From Oscillospiraceae bacterium (GTDB lineage: Bacteria > Bacillota > Clostridia > Oscillospirales > Ruminococcaceae), in the NCBI GenBank assembly GCA_029098085.1, contig JAQXNQ010000296.1:1-36893 (forward strand): a stretch of 36,893 bases of DNA. The letters are read 5' to 3'. This document shows positions 26,774-35,015 of the stretch, in pieces; within the stretch, counting starts at the first letter, position 1, and each line of letters begins with the position of its first letter. The position numbers and the translations under genes were made by a program. The notes below the pieces were generated by a model. The model saw nothing but the letters and a program-made list of their open reading frames with translations. It made no database searches and was not told the DNA's origin.

Positions 26774-28846
26774 ATGGAATATATCGGAAGAACGTTAAAC
26801 GGCCGCTATCAGCTGAAAAAGCTGATCGGCAGCGGCGGCATGGCCAATGTCTTTGAGGCAGAGGATCTGTCGGAGGGTAAGACCGTTGCAGTCAAGCTGC
26901 TGAAGCAGGAGTATCTGTCCAACGACGAGTTTGTCCGGCGGTTCCGCAACGAGTCCAAGGTCATCGCGGTGCTGGATCATCCCAACATCGTCAAGGTGTT
27001 CGATGTGAACTTCACCGGCGCCGACCAGTATATCGTCATGGAGTATATCGACGGCATCACCCTGAACCAGTATATCCGGCATCAGGGGCAGCTGCGCTGG
27101 AAGGACGCGGTGCATTTTGTGACCCAGATTCTGCGGGCGCTGCAGCATGCCCATGAGCACGGGGTGGTGCACCGGGACATCAAGTCCCAGAACATCATGC
27201 TGCTGCGGGACGGCTCCATCAAGGTCATGGATTTCGGCATCGCCCGCTTTGCCCGGGAGGACATCCGGGGCGGCCAGAACCGGGCCATCGGTTCGGTTCA
27301 CTATATCAGCCCCGAGCAGGCCTGCGGCGAGGAGTCGGACGCCAAGAGCGACATTTATTCGGTGGGCGTGCTGCTGTACGAGATGCTGGCGGGCGCGGTT
27401 CCCTTTGACGGCGAAACGCCGGAAGAGGTGGCCATGAAGCACCTGCACAACCGTCCGGTGCCGCTGCAGGATGTGAATCCCGGCGTGCCCACCGGCCTGT
27501 GCGAGATCGTGGAGAAGGCCATGCAGAAGGATAAAAACCTCCGCTACCGCTCTGCCCGGGAGATGCTGGCTGCCATTGAGGAGTTCAAGAGCAATCCTTC
27601 CATCGTCTTTGAATACAAGTACATGCGGGAGGAGACTCAGCCTGAAGAATACAGCCAGTCGATCAGAACTATCCGGCAGGAGGACGAGGAAGAGGACGAC
27701 GAGGAGATCGTGGTCATCAAGCGCAGTCCCACCATCCTGATCCTCACCGGCATCGCCGCCGCCTGCTGCATCACCGCTCTGATGGTGCTGCTGGGTTTTT
27801 TCTACTGGGGGCGGGATGAAAAGGTGGCAGAGACGCCCATGCCCAATCTGGTAGGGATGGTTTATGACGAGATCCGGACGCAGGATGCATATAAGCAGTT
27901 CAATTTCGTGGTGGAGGAGCGGGAGCTGACCGACAGCTACCCCGCCGGGCAGATTTATTATCAGAGCGTCCAGCCGGGCACCACGGTCAAGGTCAACCGC
28001 ACCATCCGCATCAAGGTCAGCGACGGCATTGTCACGCTGGTGGTGCCGGATCTGGTGGGCAGGGATGTGCGGGAAGCCGAACAGACTCTGTACAACATGG
28101 GGCTGGACTACACCATCCGCACCCAGGTGGTGGAAGGCGTCCCAGCCGACCAGGTGATCCAGACCGATCCGCCGGTGGGCACTCAGGTGGAAAAAACCAC
28201 GCCCATTGTGCTGTATATCAGCCGCGGTCAGGCGCAGGTGGCCTCCAAGGTGCCCAATGTGGTAGGCCGTGACGTAGAGGACGCCACCGCCCGGATGGCG
28301 GCCGTGGGTCTGGCTGTGACCGTCACCGAGGTGGACAGCGATCAGGAGGCCGGCATTGTTGTGGAGCAGAGCCTGGAGCCCAATGACTACGTCAAGGAGG
28401 GCGACACGGTGGAGCTTTCGGTCAGCAACGGCTCCGGTTTCTATCAGCAAACCGATGTGCAGGTGGATTTCCCCATCGGTTCCGCTTCCAGAGACTACAC
28501 GCTGGTGGTTTATATTGATTCGGTGGATGCCGGCAGCATGACCGTCAACCCGGCCATGACCCCGTCGGTGAGCCTGAGCATGGAGGGCAAGGGTCTGCAG
28601 CAGGTCATCATTTCGATGGACGGTCGGAAATACGCTGTTTTCAATGTGGACTTTGAAAACGGTGAATACACGCTGGCCGAGGGGTATTATGAAGATGCGA
28701 TTCAGCAGGGCAGCGAAGATCCCATTGATCCTGAAGGCCCGGAGGGCCCCGGTGAGCCGGAGAGCGGTCCGCAGTATCCCACGGGTCCGGCTCCTTCCGA
28801 TCCGGAGGCTCCTTCCGGACCGGATGGCGCTGAATCGTATTCCTGA
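26774..28846 (+). CDS. pknB: PASTA-domain Ser/Thr protein kinase (PknB/PrkC)
   Basis: 690-residue membrane kinase that senses peptidoglycan fragments or lipid II. The kinase domain (residues about 12-275) has GSGGMANVFEAED, AVKLLKQEY, HRDIKSQNIML and DFGIARF with GSVHYISPEQA. An acidic linker (EEDDEEIVVI) leads to one transmembrane helix (about 319-343). Three extracellular PASTA domains follow from about residues 355, 424 and 493. After them comes a beta-rich segment of about 85 residues and a low-complexity Pro/Gly/Glu tail. The start at 26774 follows GGAAGGAGG. Confidence 0.95.
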   Translation: MEYIGRTLNGRYQLKKLIGSGGMANVFEAEDLSEGKTVAVKLLKQEYLSNDEFVRRFRNESKVIAVLDHPNIVKVFDVNFTGADQYIVMEYIDGITLNQYIRHQGQLRWKDAVHFVTQILRALQHAHEHGVVHRDIKSQNIMLLRDGSIKVMDFGIARFAREDIRGGQNRAIGSVHYISPEQACGEESDAKSDIYSVGVLLYEMLAGAVPFDGETPEEVAMKHLHNRPVPLQDVNPGVPTGLCEIVEKAMQKDKNLRYRSAREMLAAIEEFKSNPSIVFEYKYMREETQPEEYSQSIRTIRQEDEEEDDEEIVVIKRSPTILILTGIAAACCITALMVLLGFFYWGRDEKVAETPMPNLVGMVYDEIRTQDAYKQFNFVVEERELTDSYPAGQIYYQSVQPGTTVKVNRTIRIKVSDGIVTLVVPDLVGRDVREAEQTLYNMGLDYTIRTQVVEGVPADQVIQTDPPVGTQVEKTTPIVLYISRGQAQVASKVPNVVGRDVEDATARMAAVGLAVTVTEVDSDQEAGIVVEQSLEPNDYVKEGDTVELSVSNGSGFYQQTDVQVDFPIGSASRDYTLVVYIDSVDAGSMTVNPAMTPSVSLSMEGKGLQQVIISMDGRKYAVFNVDFENGEYTLAEGYYEDAIQQGSEDPIDPEGPEGPGEPESGPQYPTGPAPSDPEAPSGPDGAESYS

Positions 28847-28908
28847 CAGGAACAGGGCGGTCTGCTTTGGGGCGGGCCGCCCATTGCCGGATAAGGAGGC
28901 AGTATTTT

Positions 28909-29790
28909 TTGACAGAGGGATTGATCATCAGATCCATCAGCGGTCTGTATGCCGTGATACCGGATGACGCGCCGGAACAGATGCTGGAGTGCAGGGCCAG
29001 AGGCGTTTTCCGCAAACAGAACATCACTCCGCTGGTAGGGGATCGGGTCAGGGTTGAGGATGGCGTCATCTGGGAGATCCTGCCCCGGAAAAACGAGATT
29101 CTCCGTCCGCCGGCGGCCAATCTGGATCTGGCACTGATGACGGTGTCGTCGGTGAAGCCGTCTCCCAACGCGCTGGTGCTGGACAAGCTGATCACAGTCT
29201 GCGAGTACAAAGGGATTGAGCCGGTGATCCTGATCACCAAGACCGATCTGGACGGCGGAGAGGACTTCGCCGCCATCTATCAGAAGGCCGGTTTCCGGGT
29301 GCTGTTCAGCGGAGAGGATGAGCCGGGCCGGGAGGAAATTCTGGCGCTTATGCAGGGGAAAACCTCCATTTTCATCGGCAACTCCGGCGTGGGCAAATCC
29401 ACAATGATGAACCGGCTGTTCCCGGAGCTGTCCCTGCGCACCGCCGCCATCAGCGACAAGCTGGGCCGCGGCCGCCACACCACCCGCCATGTGGAGCTGT
29501 TTCCCATCCTGGGCGGCGGCTATGTGGCGGACACTCCTGGTTTTTCCACGGTGGAGCTGGAGAAATATGAGCCCATCCGCAAGGAGGAGCTGAGCCGCTG
29601 CTTCCGGGAATTTGCCCCCTATGAGGGCAAATGCCGCTTTGCCGACTGCGCCCATCTGAAGGAGAAGGGCTGCGCCGTGCTGGCGGCGGTGGAGGCGGGG
29701 GAGATTTCCAGAAGCCGCCATGACAGCTATCTGACCCTGTATGAGGATGCGAAAAAGATCCCCGACTGGGAACGGGAGGAAAAGAAATGA
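28909..29790 (+). CDS. rsgA: Ribosome small subunit-dependent GTPase A
   Basis: 293-residue circularly permuted GTPase acting in late 30S ribosome assembly. An OB-fold (LVGDRVRVED) precedes the permuted G domain, in the order G4 (ITKTDL), G1 (GNSGVGKST) and G3 (DTPGF), and a C-terminal zinc site CRFADCAHLKEKGC. The TTG start at 28909 lies nine bases after AAGGAGG and gives MTEGLIIRSISG, as in homologues; the ORF-track start is upstream of this site. The rpe gene that follows rsgA in Bacillus is missing here. Confidence 0.95.
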   Translation: MTEGLIIRSISGLYAVIPDDAPEQMLECRARGVFRKQNITPLVGDRVRVEDGVIWEILPRKNEILRPPAANLDLALMTVSSVKPSPNALVLDKLITVCEYKGIEPVILITKTDLDGGEDFAAIYQKAGFRVLFSGEDEPGREEILALMQGKTSIFIGNSGVGKSTMMNRLFPELSLRTAAISDKLGRGRHTTRHVELFPILGGGYVADTPGFSTVELEKYEPIRKEELSRCFREFAPYEGKCRFADCAHLKEKGCAVLAAVEAGEISRSRHDSYLTLYEDAKKIPDWEREEKK

Positions 29791-30416
29791 GATGCGTCAT
29801 ATTCGCCGCCGGGCCCATGGAGGCTCCGGAGCGGCTGAGGGAGATGTGGAGCCGGGAAGCGGACGATCTGATCATCGCCGCCGACGGGGGGCTGCGCAAC
29901 GCCGCCCTGCTGGGGGTGACCCCCTCGCTGGTTCTGGGGGATATGGACTCGCTGGAATCCGCTCAGGTGCCGGAGGGGGCCCGGCTTTATCCGGTGCGCA
30001 AGGACGACACCGACACCATGCTGGCCATCAAGACCGGTCTGGAGGAGGGCTGCCGGGAGTTTCTGCTGTTCGGCGCGCTGGGCGGGCGGCTGGATCACAC
30101 CTATGCCAATATCCAGAGTCTGGCCTATCTGCTGGAGCAGGGCGCCAGCGGAACCCTGCTGGACGGCGGCCATCTCTGCACCATGGTGCGGGACGGCTCG
30201 GTGGGGCTGGACACCGCCTTCCGGCATCTGTCGGTGTTTTCTTATTCGGACCGGTGCGAGGGAGTCAGCGAGTCGGGCACCGGCTACACCCTCTCCGGCG
30301 CGGAGCTGACCAGCTCCTTTCCACTGGGGGTCAGCAATTACCAGCTGAAGGGGGAGCGGGCGGTCATTTCGGTGGAGAAAGGGACGCTGCTGCTGATCCT
30401 TTCAGACCATCTGTGA
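29787..30416 (+). CDS. thiN: Thiamine diphosphokinase
   Basis: 209-residue enzyme that converts thiamine and ATP to thiamine diphosphate and AMP. AADGGLRNA, VLGDMDSLE, DDTDTMLAI and GALGGRLDHTYANIQSL are characteristic. The ATG overlaps the rsgA stop in ATGA. No TPP riboswitch is seen, as is usual for this gene in this context. Confidence 0.93.
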   Translation: MRCVIFAAGPMEAPERLREMWSREADDLIIAADGGLRNAALLGVTPSLVLGDMDSLESAQVPEGARLYPVRKDDTDTMLAIKTGLEEGCREFLLFGALGGRLDHTYANIQSLAYLLEQGASGTLLDGGHLCTMVRDGSVGLDTAFRHLSVFSYSDRCEGVSESGTGYTLSGAELTSSFPLGVSNYQLKGERAVISVEKGTLLLILSDHL

Positions 30417-30489
30417 TGCACCCATTCCGGCTTTCCGGCGTATGATGGCGCAGAAGCAGCCGTCAGGCTGCCGGAAAGGAGCGTTATCC

Positions 30490-30582
30490 ATGAAAGTTGT
30501 TGTCATCAGAAGTCCCCGGGCCGTGGCCGGATTGCTGCGGCTGATTTTCGGGATCAAAAAGGAACATCAGCCGGAAAGCTGA
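30490..30582 (+). CDS. spoVM: Stage V sporulation protein SpoVM
   Basis: 30-residue peptide, too short for the ORF track. The sequence (MKVVVIRSPRAVAGLLRLIF, then GIKKEHQPES) has the SpoVM layout: a basic start, Pro9, a short amphipathic helix and a basic end; the Bacillus protein is 26 residues. SpoVM is the amphipathic helix that marks the curved forespore membrane and recruits SpoIVA for coat assembly. AAAGGAG lies nine bases upstream, and a GCAGCC/GGCTGC hairpin lies just before it. thiN-spoVM adjacency is the same as in Bacillus, which supports the call strongly. Confidence 0.88.
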   Translation: MKVVVIRSPRAVAGLLRLIFGIKKEHQPES

Positions 30583-30609
30583 TTCCGGCGGAAGGGAAGA
30601 CAGGACGTT

Positions 30610-31281
30610 ATGAAAAAAATCGGAATTATTGGCGCCATGGGCAGTGAGGTTGCCCTGCTGCGGGAAAAAATGACCGGTACAAAGGAATCGGTGTATGCCG
30701 GCCGTACCTTCTATGAAGGCATGCTGGGCGGAAAGGATGCGGTGCTGGTCTGCTCGGGCATCGGCAAGGTCAACTCGGCCATGTCGGCTCAGCTGCTCAT
30801 CGACCACTTTGCGGTGGACGCCGTCATCAACACCGGCATCGCCGGCGGCGCAGGGGACGTGAAAATCCGGGATGTGGTGGTTTCCACCGAGGTTACCTAT
30901 CATGATATGGATCTTCGCATTCTGGCACTGGGCTACCCCAATCTGGAGTACTTCACCGCTGACCCCACCCTCCGCAGCCTGGCAGAGGAGGCCTGCGAGG
31001 GTCTTGTCCGCTGCCATCCGGGCCGGATCGCCACCGGCGACCAGTTCATCGAGAGCAAGGCTGTCAAGGACGACATCGTTTCCCGGCTGCAGCCTCTGGC
31101 CGTGGAGATGGAGGGCGGCGCCATCGCCCATGTCTGCGCTGCCAACGGGCTGCCCTTCGTGGTGATCCGCAGCATTTCGGACAACGCCGACGAAGAAGCC
31201 GACATGAGCTTCCATACCTTTGAACAGCTGGCTGCGGACGATGCCGCCCGGATCGTCCTTTCCATGCTGGAAAAGCTGTAA
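30610..31281 (+). CDS. mtnN: 5'-Methylthioadenosine/S-adenosylhomocysteine nucleosidase
   Basis: 223-residue cytosolic hydrolase that splits adenine from methylthioadenosine and SAH, clearing by-products of SAM-dependent methylation and polyamine synthesis. GIIGAMGSEVALL, INTGIAGGAG, AVEMEGGAIAHVC (with catalytic Glu) and RSISDNAD (with catalytic Asp) are present. It starts 27 bp after spoVM and is followed by a terminator, closing the plus-strand run. Confidence 0.95.
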   Translation: MKKIGIIGAMGSEVALLREKMTGTKESVYAGRTFYEGMLGGKDAVLVCSGIGKVNSAMSAQLLIDHFAVDAVINTGIAGGAGDVKIRDVVVSTEVTYHDMDLRILALGYPNLEYFTADPTLRSLAEEACEGLVRCHPGRIATGDQFIESKAVKDDIVSRLQPLAVEMEGGAIAHVCAANGLPFVVIRSISDNADEEADMSFHTFEQLAADDAARIVLSMLEKL

Positions 31282-31283
31282 AG

Positions 31284-31316
31284 AATCGCCCCTTCCGAGC
31301 TGGGAGGGGCGATTTT
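31284..31316 (+). terminator. Terminator of the housekeeping run
   Basis: AATCGCCCCT pairs with AGGGGCGATT (three further pairs close to the loop), followed by TT and an A/T-rich stretch, directly behind mtnN. Confidence 0.8.
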
Positions 31317-31334
31317 ACATAAAGACTTTTTCAC

Positions 31335-31363
31335 TTGACAGAGCCGGGAAAACCGTCTACAAT
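31335..31363 (+). promoter_or_regulatory. Sigma-A-type promoter of the second UROD-family gene
   Basis: A perfect TTGACA, a 17-bp spacer and TACAAT. It gives the following gene its own strong start, separate from mtnN. Confidence 0.85.
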
Positions 31364-31407
31364 GAAACTGAAAAAGGGCTGCGGCCCCACGATGGGAGGC
31401 TTTCCAA

Positions 31408-32364
31408 GTGAACAAAATCGAACGGATGAAAGCGGTTTTCGCAAATGAGGTGCCGGATGTAACGCCGGTGGGCTTCTGGTTCCACTATCCGGTGTCCCTG
31501 ACGGCCCGGGAATCAGCGGATGCTCATCTGAAGCTGTACCGGGAGCTGAATGGCGACATCATCAAAATTATGGACGATTGCTTCGGTCAGGATCTGACCC
31601 ATGGCCTGAAGATTGAGCATGCTTCCGACTGGCGGGAAATCACGCTGCCCGGCCGGGATTGCCCCCAGTACCGCAAAATGGAAGAGGTCATCCGGCTGCT
31701 GGCTCAGGAGGTTGGGGAGGAGGTCATGATTTTCCCCACCATGTGGAGTCCCTTCAAGCTGGCCAGCTGGGCTTATATCTTCGGCGGCAGCGATGAAGCC
31801 ACTTTTATGCGCCACTGCGCTGAGGATCCCGATTCGGTGGCTGCCGGCGTTTCGAAGATCGCCGATGTGCTCACCGACTGGACTGAGGGCTATCTGCAGG
31901 CCGGCGCCTCCGGCATCTATTATTCCGGTCAGTTCAGTGAGCCCCGGCGATTCATCCCCGAGGTCTGGGGCAGACTGGTCAGACCCTTTGATTTGCAGGT
32001 GCTGGAGCGGGCCAAAGCGCTGGGCGGCTATACCATCGTCCATATCTGCGGCGAGGCGGATCACGGCTTCCGCTCCAGCCCGGAGCGGTATGCCGACTAC
32101 CCCGGCGACCTGTTCAACTGGGATGTGCACCGCACCGGCCTTTCGCTGGAGGAGGGGAGGACCCTGTTCTGCAAACCCATTCTGGGCGGCCTGGACAACC
32201 ACGGCCTGCTGACCGAAGGTACACCGGAGGAGATCGCCGCTGAAACGAGGCGCATCATCGCTTCCTTCGGCCGCAGGGGCTTCATGCTGGGCGCCGACTG
32301 CACCGTCCCCGCCGACATTGATCTGGCCCGGCTGAAGGCTGCCGCGGCTGCCGCCAAAGAATGA
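31408..32364 (+). CDS. Orphan UROD-family protein (putative methyltransferase)
   Basis: 318-residue protein of the uroporphyrinogen decarboxylase superfamily, distinct from the one in the corrinoid cluster. It has a TIM-barrel pattern with IVHICGEADHG, where His and Cys sit at the zinc-site position, and PILGGLDNHGLL and FMLGADCTVP near the end. No corrinoid protein lies next to it. True UROD enzymes have an Arg/Asp pair near the N-terminus that I do not see, so heme synthesis is unlikely. It could act with a corrinoid protein encoded elsewhere, perhaps that of the cluster at 12-14 kb. The GTG start at 31408 follows GGGAGG. Confidence 0.82.
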   Translation: MNKIERMKAVFANEVPDVTPVGFWFHYPVSLTARESADAHLKLYRELNGDIIKIMDDCFGQDLTHGLKIEHASDWREITLPGRDCPQYRKMEEVIRLLAQEVGEEVMIFPTMWSPFKLASWAYIFGGSDEATFMRHCAEDPDSVAAGVSKIADVLTDWTEGYLQAGASGIYYSGQFSEPRRFIPEVWGRLVRPFDLQVLERAKALGGYTIVHICGEADHGFRSSPERYADYPGDLFNWDVHRTGLSLEEGRTLFCKPILGGLDNHGLLTEGTPEEIAAETRRIIASFGRRGFMLGADCTVPADIDLARLKAAAAAAKE

Positions 32365-32393
32365 ATGGGTCCGGCAGCGTCTGACATCCATAT

Positions 32394-32426
32394 AGAAAAA
32401 AGGCAGGATCGTTTCGATCCTGCCTT
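32394..32426. terminator. Bidirectional terminator between UROD-family gene and upp
   Basis: AAGGCAGGATCG (32400-32411) and CGATCCTGCCTT (32415-32426) form a perfect 12-bp stem with loop TTT. An A-run to its left becomes a T-run for the minus-strand upp transcript; on the plus strand it ends the UROD-family gene less strongly. Confidence 0.85.
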
Positions 32427-32443
32427 CGTCATATTCAGGGGGT

Positions 32444-33073
32444 TTATTTGGTGCCGAAGATCCGGTCGCCGGCATCTCCCAGACCGGGGAGAATGTAGCC
32501 GTGGCTGTTGAGCCGCTCGTCCATATGGGCGCAGTAGATCGGCACGTCGGGATGGGCCTCGGACAGGGCCTTCAGACCTTCGGGAGCGGCCAGAATGCAG
32601 AGGAACTTGATGTTCTTGACGCCACGCTGCTTCAGTGCGTCGATGGCGTCCATGGCGCTGCCGCCGGTGGCCAGCATGGGATCCAGCACATAGGTCTCAC
32701 GGGAGGCGATATCAGAGGGAAGCTTGCAGTAGTATTCCTTGGGAGCCAGGGTCTCGGGATCCCGGTACATACCGATATGGCCGATCTTAGCGGCAGGCAC
32801 CAGATTCAGCATGCCTTCCACCATGCCCAGACCGGCACGCAGAATGGGCACGAAGGCCACCTTGACGCCGTTGATGACCTGGGTCTTGGCTACGGCCAGA
32901 GGAGTTTCCACCTCGACCTCCTTCAGAGGGAGATCACGGGTGGCCTCGTAGCACATCAGCATGGCGATCTCGGAGACCAGCTCGCGGAATTCCTTGGAGC
33001 CGGTGTTCTTGTCGCGGAGCAGGGAAATTTTGTGTTTGATCAGCGGATGATCCATAATGACGATCTTGCTCAT
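32444..33073 (-). CDS. upp: Uracil phosphoribosyltransferase
   Basis: 209-residue salvage enzyme converting uracil and PRPP to [13 protein letters not shown]-like start ([19 protein letters not shown]), [11 protein letters not shown], the PRPP loop [14 protein letters not shown] and the C-terminal [17 protein letters not shown] are all present. The start at 33073 follows AGGAGG; the ORF-track start is 11 codons too early. It is the last gene of the minus-strand operon tsaE-tsaB-rpiB-upp. A small GGGGA/TCCCC hairpin with TTTT lies just ahead of it and might tune its expression. Confidence 0.96.
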   Translation of the reverse strand: MSKIVIMDHPLIKHKISLLRDKNTGSKEFRELVSEIAMLMCYEATRDLPLKEVEVETPLAVAKTQVINGVKVAFVPILRAGLGMVEGMLNLVPAAKIGHIGMYRDPETLAPKEYYCKLPSDIASRETYVLDPMLATGGSAMDAIDALKQRGVKNIKFLCILAAPEGLKALSEAHPDVPIYCAHMDERLNSHGYILPGLGDAGDRIFGTK

Positions 33074-33114
33074 GATATTTCCTCCTAAAAGGGGATCACT
33101 CCCCATATTTAACG

Positions 33115-33555
33115 TTATCGCTGCTCTTCCAGAGCAGTCAGCTTGTCCACCCGGCGGCTGTGCCGTCCGCCTTCAAAGGGGGTATTCAGAAACACATCCA
33201 CCAGTTCGATGGCAAGACCCGGGCCGACCACCCGTCCGCCCAGACAAAGGGCGTTGGCGTCGTTGTGGGCGCGGGTATATTTGGCAGAGAACCAGTCGGA
33301 GCAGGCCGCCGCCCGAATTCCTTTGATCTTGTTGGCCGCCATCGAGATGCCAATGCCGGTGCCGCAGAACAGCAGCGCCTTGTCGCAGCGGCCGTCGACC
33401 ACTGCGTCGCAGGCCAGTCTGGCCATGTCGGGGTAGTCGCAGGACTCGCCGGTAAAGCAGCCAAAATCGGTGTAGGGGATGTGTTTTTCGTCCAGATAGT
33501 CCTTGACGGCCTGTTTCAGTTCAAAGCCGCCGTGATCACTGGCAAGAGCTAACAT
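33115..33555 (-). CDS. rpiB: Ribose-5-phosphate isomerase B
   Basis: 146-residue enzyme that interconverts ribose 5-phosphate and ribulose 5-phosphate. [10 protein letters not shown], the active-site Cys in [32 protein letters not shown] and the C-terminal [13 protein letters not shown] are diagnostic of RpiB/LacAB. It starts after GGAGG, 37 bp behind tsaB and 41 bp ahead of upp. Its product feeds PRPP, the co-substrate used by Upp, so the pairing makes metabolic sense. Confidence 0.95.
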   Translation of the reverse strand: MLALASDHGGFELKQAVKDYLDEKHIPYTDFGCFTGESCDYPDMARLACDAVVDGRCDKALLFCGTGIGISMAANKIKGIRAAACSDWFSAKYTRAHNDANALCLGGRVVGPGLAIELVDVFLNTPFEGGRHSRRVDKLTALEEQR

Positions 33556-33592
33556 TCTATCATTCCTCCAGAATAGGTTTGGGAGAGCGGCA

Positions 33593-34315
33593 TCAGCCGT
33601 TTTTTTGAGCCTGCTGTTTGGCCAGCAGTTCCCGTTCCGCCTGAGGCAGGCGGAGATATTGGGGCATCAGCAGGTCGGGGGAGATGGGCTCCTCCGTTTT
33701 CAGGTGCTCCAGCGCCGCAAAGCCCACATTGGCTGCCCGCTGCAGCCGCATGCCGGGCGCAGCCAGCCGCAGGGACGGATTCTGTCCGGCCAGCGCCTGA
33801 TAGACCAGCTCGGCCCCGTCGCCGACCAGCATGATGGGAACGCGGGTTTCCTTCAGATTCCGGCCCAGCTCCTCGATGGACAGGGCGATGTCGTTCCAGA
33901 GCCGGCCCACGCCGCCCGTCAGGTTATTCCGCCCCTGAAACAGGGCGGTGTAAACCTGTTTGCACCGGGCATCCATGACCGGGCAGATCAGTACATCCTG
34001 GCCTTCATAGGCATAGGCCAGCGCTTCCAGCGTTGAAATACCGATGCATTTTTTGCCACTGCCCTGGCAGATGCCCTTGACGGTGCCGATGCCGATCCGC
34101 AGGCCGGTAAAGGAGCCGGGGCCGTGGCTGACGGCCACCAGGTCGATGTCGCCGAGCGTCAGTCCGGCGGCCTTTAGCATGCCGTCAGTCAGGGGCATCA
34201 GGGTCTGGGAGTGGGTGAGACCGGTGGTAACGGAGCTTTCCGCCAGAATTTTTCCCTCGGTCACCACAGCCGCCGAAGCGGTTTTGGCGGTGGTGTCAAA
34301 GCAGAGAAGCTTCAA
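33593..34315 (-). CDS. tsaB: tRNA t6A biosynthesis protein TsaB
   Basis: 240-residue non-catalytic partner of TsaD in making threonylcarbamoyl-adenosine at position 37 of ANN-decoding tRNAs. KLLCFDTTAKTASAAVV opens the ASKHA fold; VSHGPGSFTGLRIGIGTVKGI is the family signature. The TTG start at 34315 lies nine bases after GGAGG, and is inside the tsaE end with a 20-bp overlap; the ORF-track ORF runs through tsaE in the wrong frame. tsaD and rimI are not in the window. Confidence 0.93.
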   Translation of the reverse strand: MKLLCFDTTAKTASAAVVTEGKILAESSVTTGLTHSQTLMPLTDGMLKAAGLTLGDIDLVAVSHGPGSFTGLRIGIGTVKGICQGSGKKCIGISTLEALAYAYEGQDVLICPVMDARCKQVYTALFQGRNNLTGGVGRLWNDIALSIEELGRNLKETRVPIMLVGDGAELVYQALAGQNPSLRLAAPGMRLQRAANVGFAALEHLKTEEPISPDLLMPQYLRLPQAERELLAKQQAQKNG

Positions 34316-34748
34316 AGCGCGCCGCCTCCTTTCCGCTGATGGTGATGCGCCGGTCGGTGTCAGAGCCGCCGGGGACGGGCTCCAGCGAGACAAAAATGGA
34401 ACTGTCCGGCAGAGCTGCCTCGATGTTTTCGCTCCATTCCACCGCCAGCACGCCGCCCATGTCCAGGTAATCGTAAAAACCGGTGGAATCCACATCCTCC
34501 ACCGAGGTAATGCGGTACATATCAAAGTGCCAGAGAGGGAGGGTTCCGTCGTATTCATTGACCAGAGCAAAGGTGGGACTGGAGACCTCGGCGTCAGGGG
34601 CCAGAGCAGATGCCATTCCCCGGACAAAAGCGGTCTTTCCAGCGCCCAGAGAGCCCCGGAAGGCCACCACATCGCCGGGCTGCAGAAGCCGGGCAAACCG
34701 CGCGGCAAACTCTTCCGTTTCCCGGGGAGAGTGGGAAATATATTCCAT
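34296..34748 (-). CDS. tsaE: tRNA t6A biosynthesis ATPase TsaE
   Basis: 150-residue ATPase that resets the TsaB-TsaD complex after each t6A reaction. Walker A GSLGAGKTAFVRG, SSPTFALVNEY, LWHFDMYRI and AVEWSENIE are family motifs. I chose the ATG at 34748 after GGAG; the ORF-track start nine codons earlier is possible. It is the first gene of the minus-strand operon and overlaps tsaB by 20 bp. Confidence 0.93.
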   Translation of the reverse strand: MEYISHSPRETEEFAARFARLLQPGDVVAFRGSLGAGKTAFVRGMASALAPDAEVSSPTFALVNEYDGTLPLWHFDMYRITSVEDVDSTGFYDYLDMGGVLAVEWSENIEAALPDSSIFVSLEPVPGGSDTDRRITISGKEAARFEASLL

Positions 34749-34829
34749 CAAAAACACTCCAGCTGTGAATTTCAAAAGAAAAGCCGCAAGCAGGCAGGGA
34801 ACCGCCTGTTTGTGTCCGTTCCTTTACTC

Positions 34830-34858
34830 ATTATAGTATATTCTGCTTTCTTTTTCAA
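34830..34858 (-). promoter_or_regulatory. Sigma-A-type promoter of tsaE-tsaB-rpiB-upp
   Basis: On the minus strand TTGAAA, a 17-bp spacer and TATAAT lie about 80 bp before tsaE. Nothing else is seen between it and the divergent gene's promoter. Confidence 0.8.
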
Positions 34859-34950
34859 GGGGCGGGGGCAAGGTTTTTCAGAAATAAAGGAATCTGTCGG
34901 CAAAGAGGATGGGCAGGCAGGGTACAGGCTGCGGAGCGCGTTTCTTGGGA

Positions 34951-34979
34951 TGGACAACTGTCTGTCACTGTGGTATAAT
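34951..34979 (+). promoter_or_regulatory. Sigma-A-type promoter of the phospholipase-C-like gene
   Basis: TGGACA, a 17-bp spacer and TATAAT end 36 bp before the ATG. Confidence 0.75.
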
Positions 34980-35015
34980 CATAAAAAATGAGAGTTTTGT
35001 CAAGGAGGCTTTATC

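Noticed and set aside
26795-28450. 551-codon minus-strand ORF opposite pknB
   Set aside because: It lies wholly opposite a clear kinase gene, has no recognisable domain and shows the His/Gln/Leu-rich composition of an antisense shadow in GC-rich DNA.
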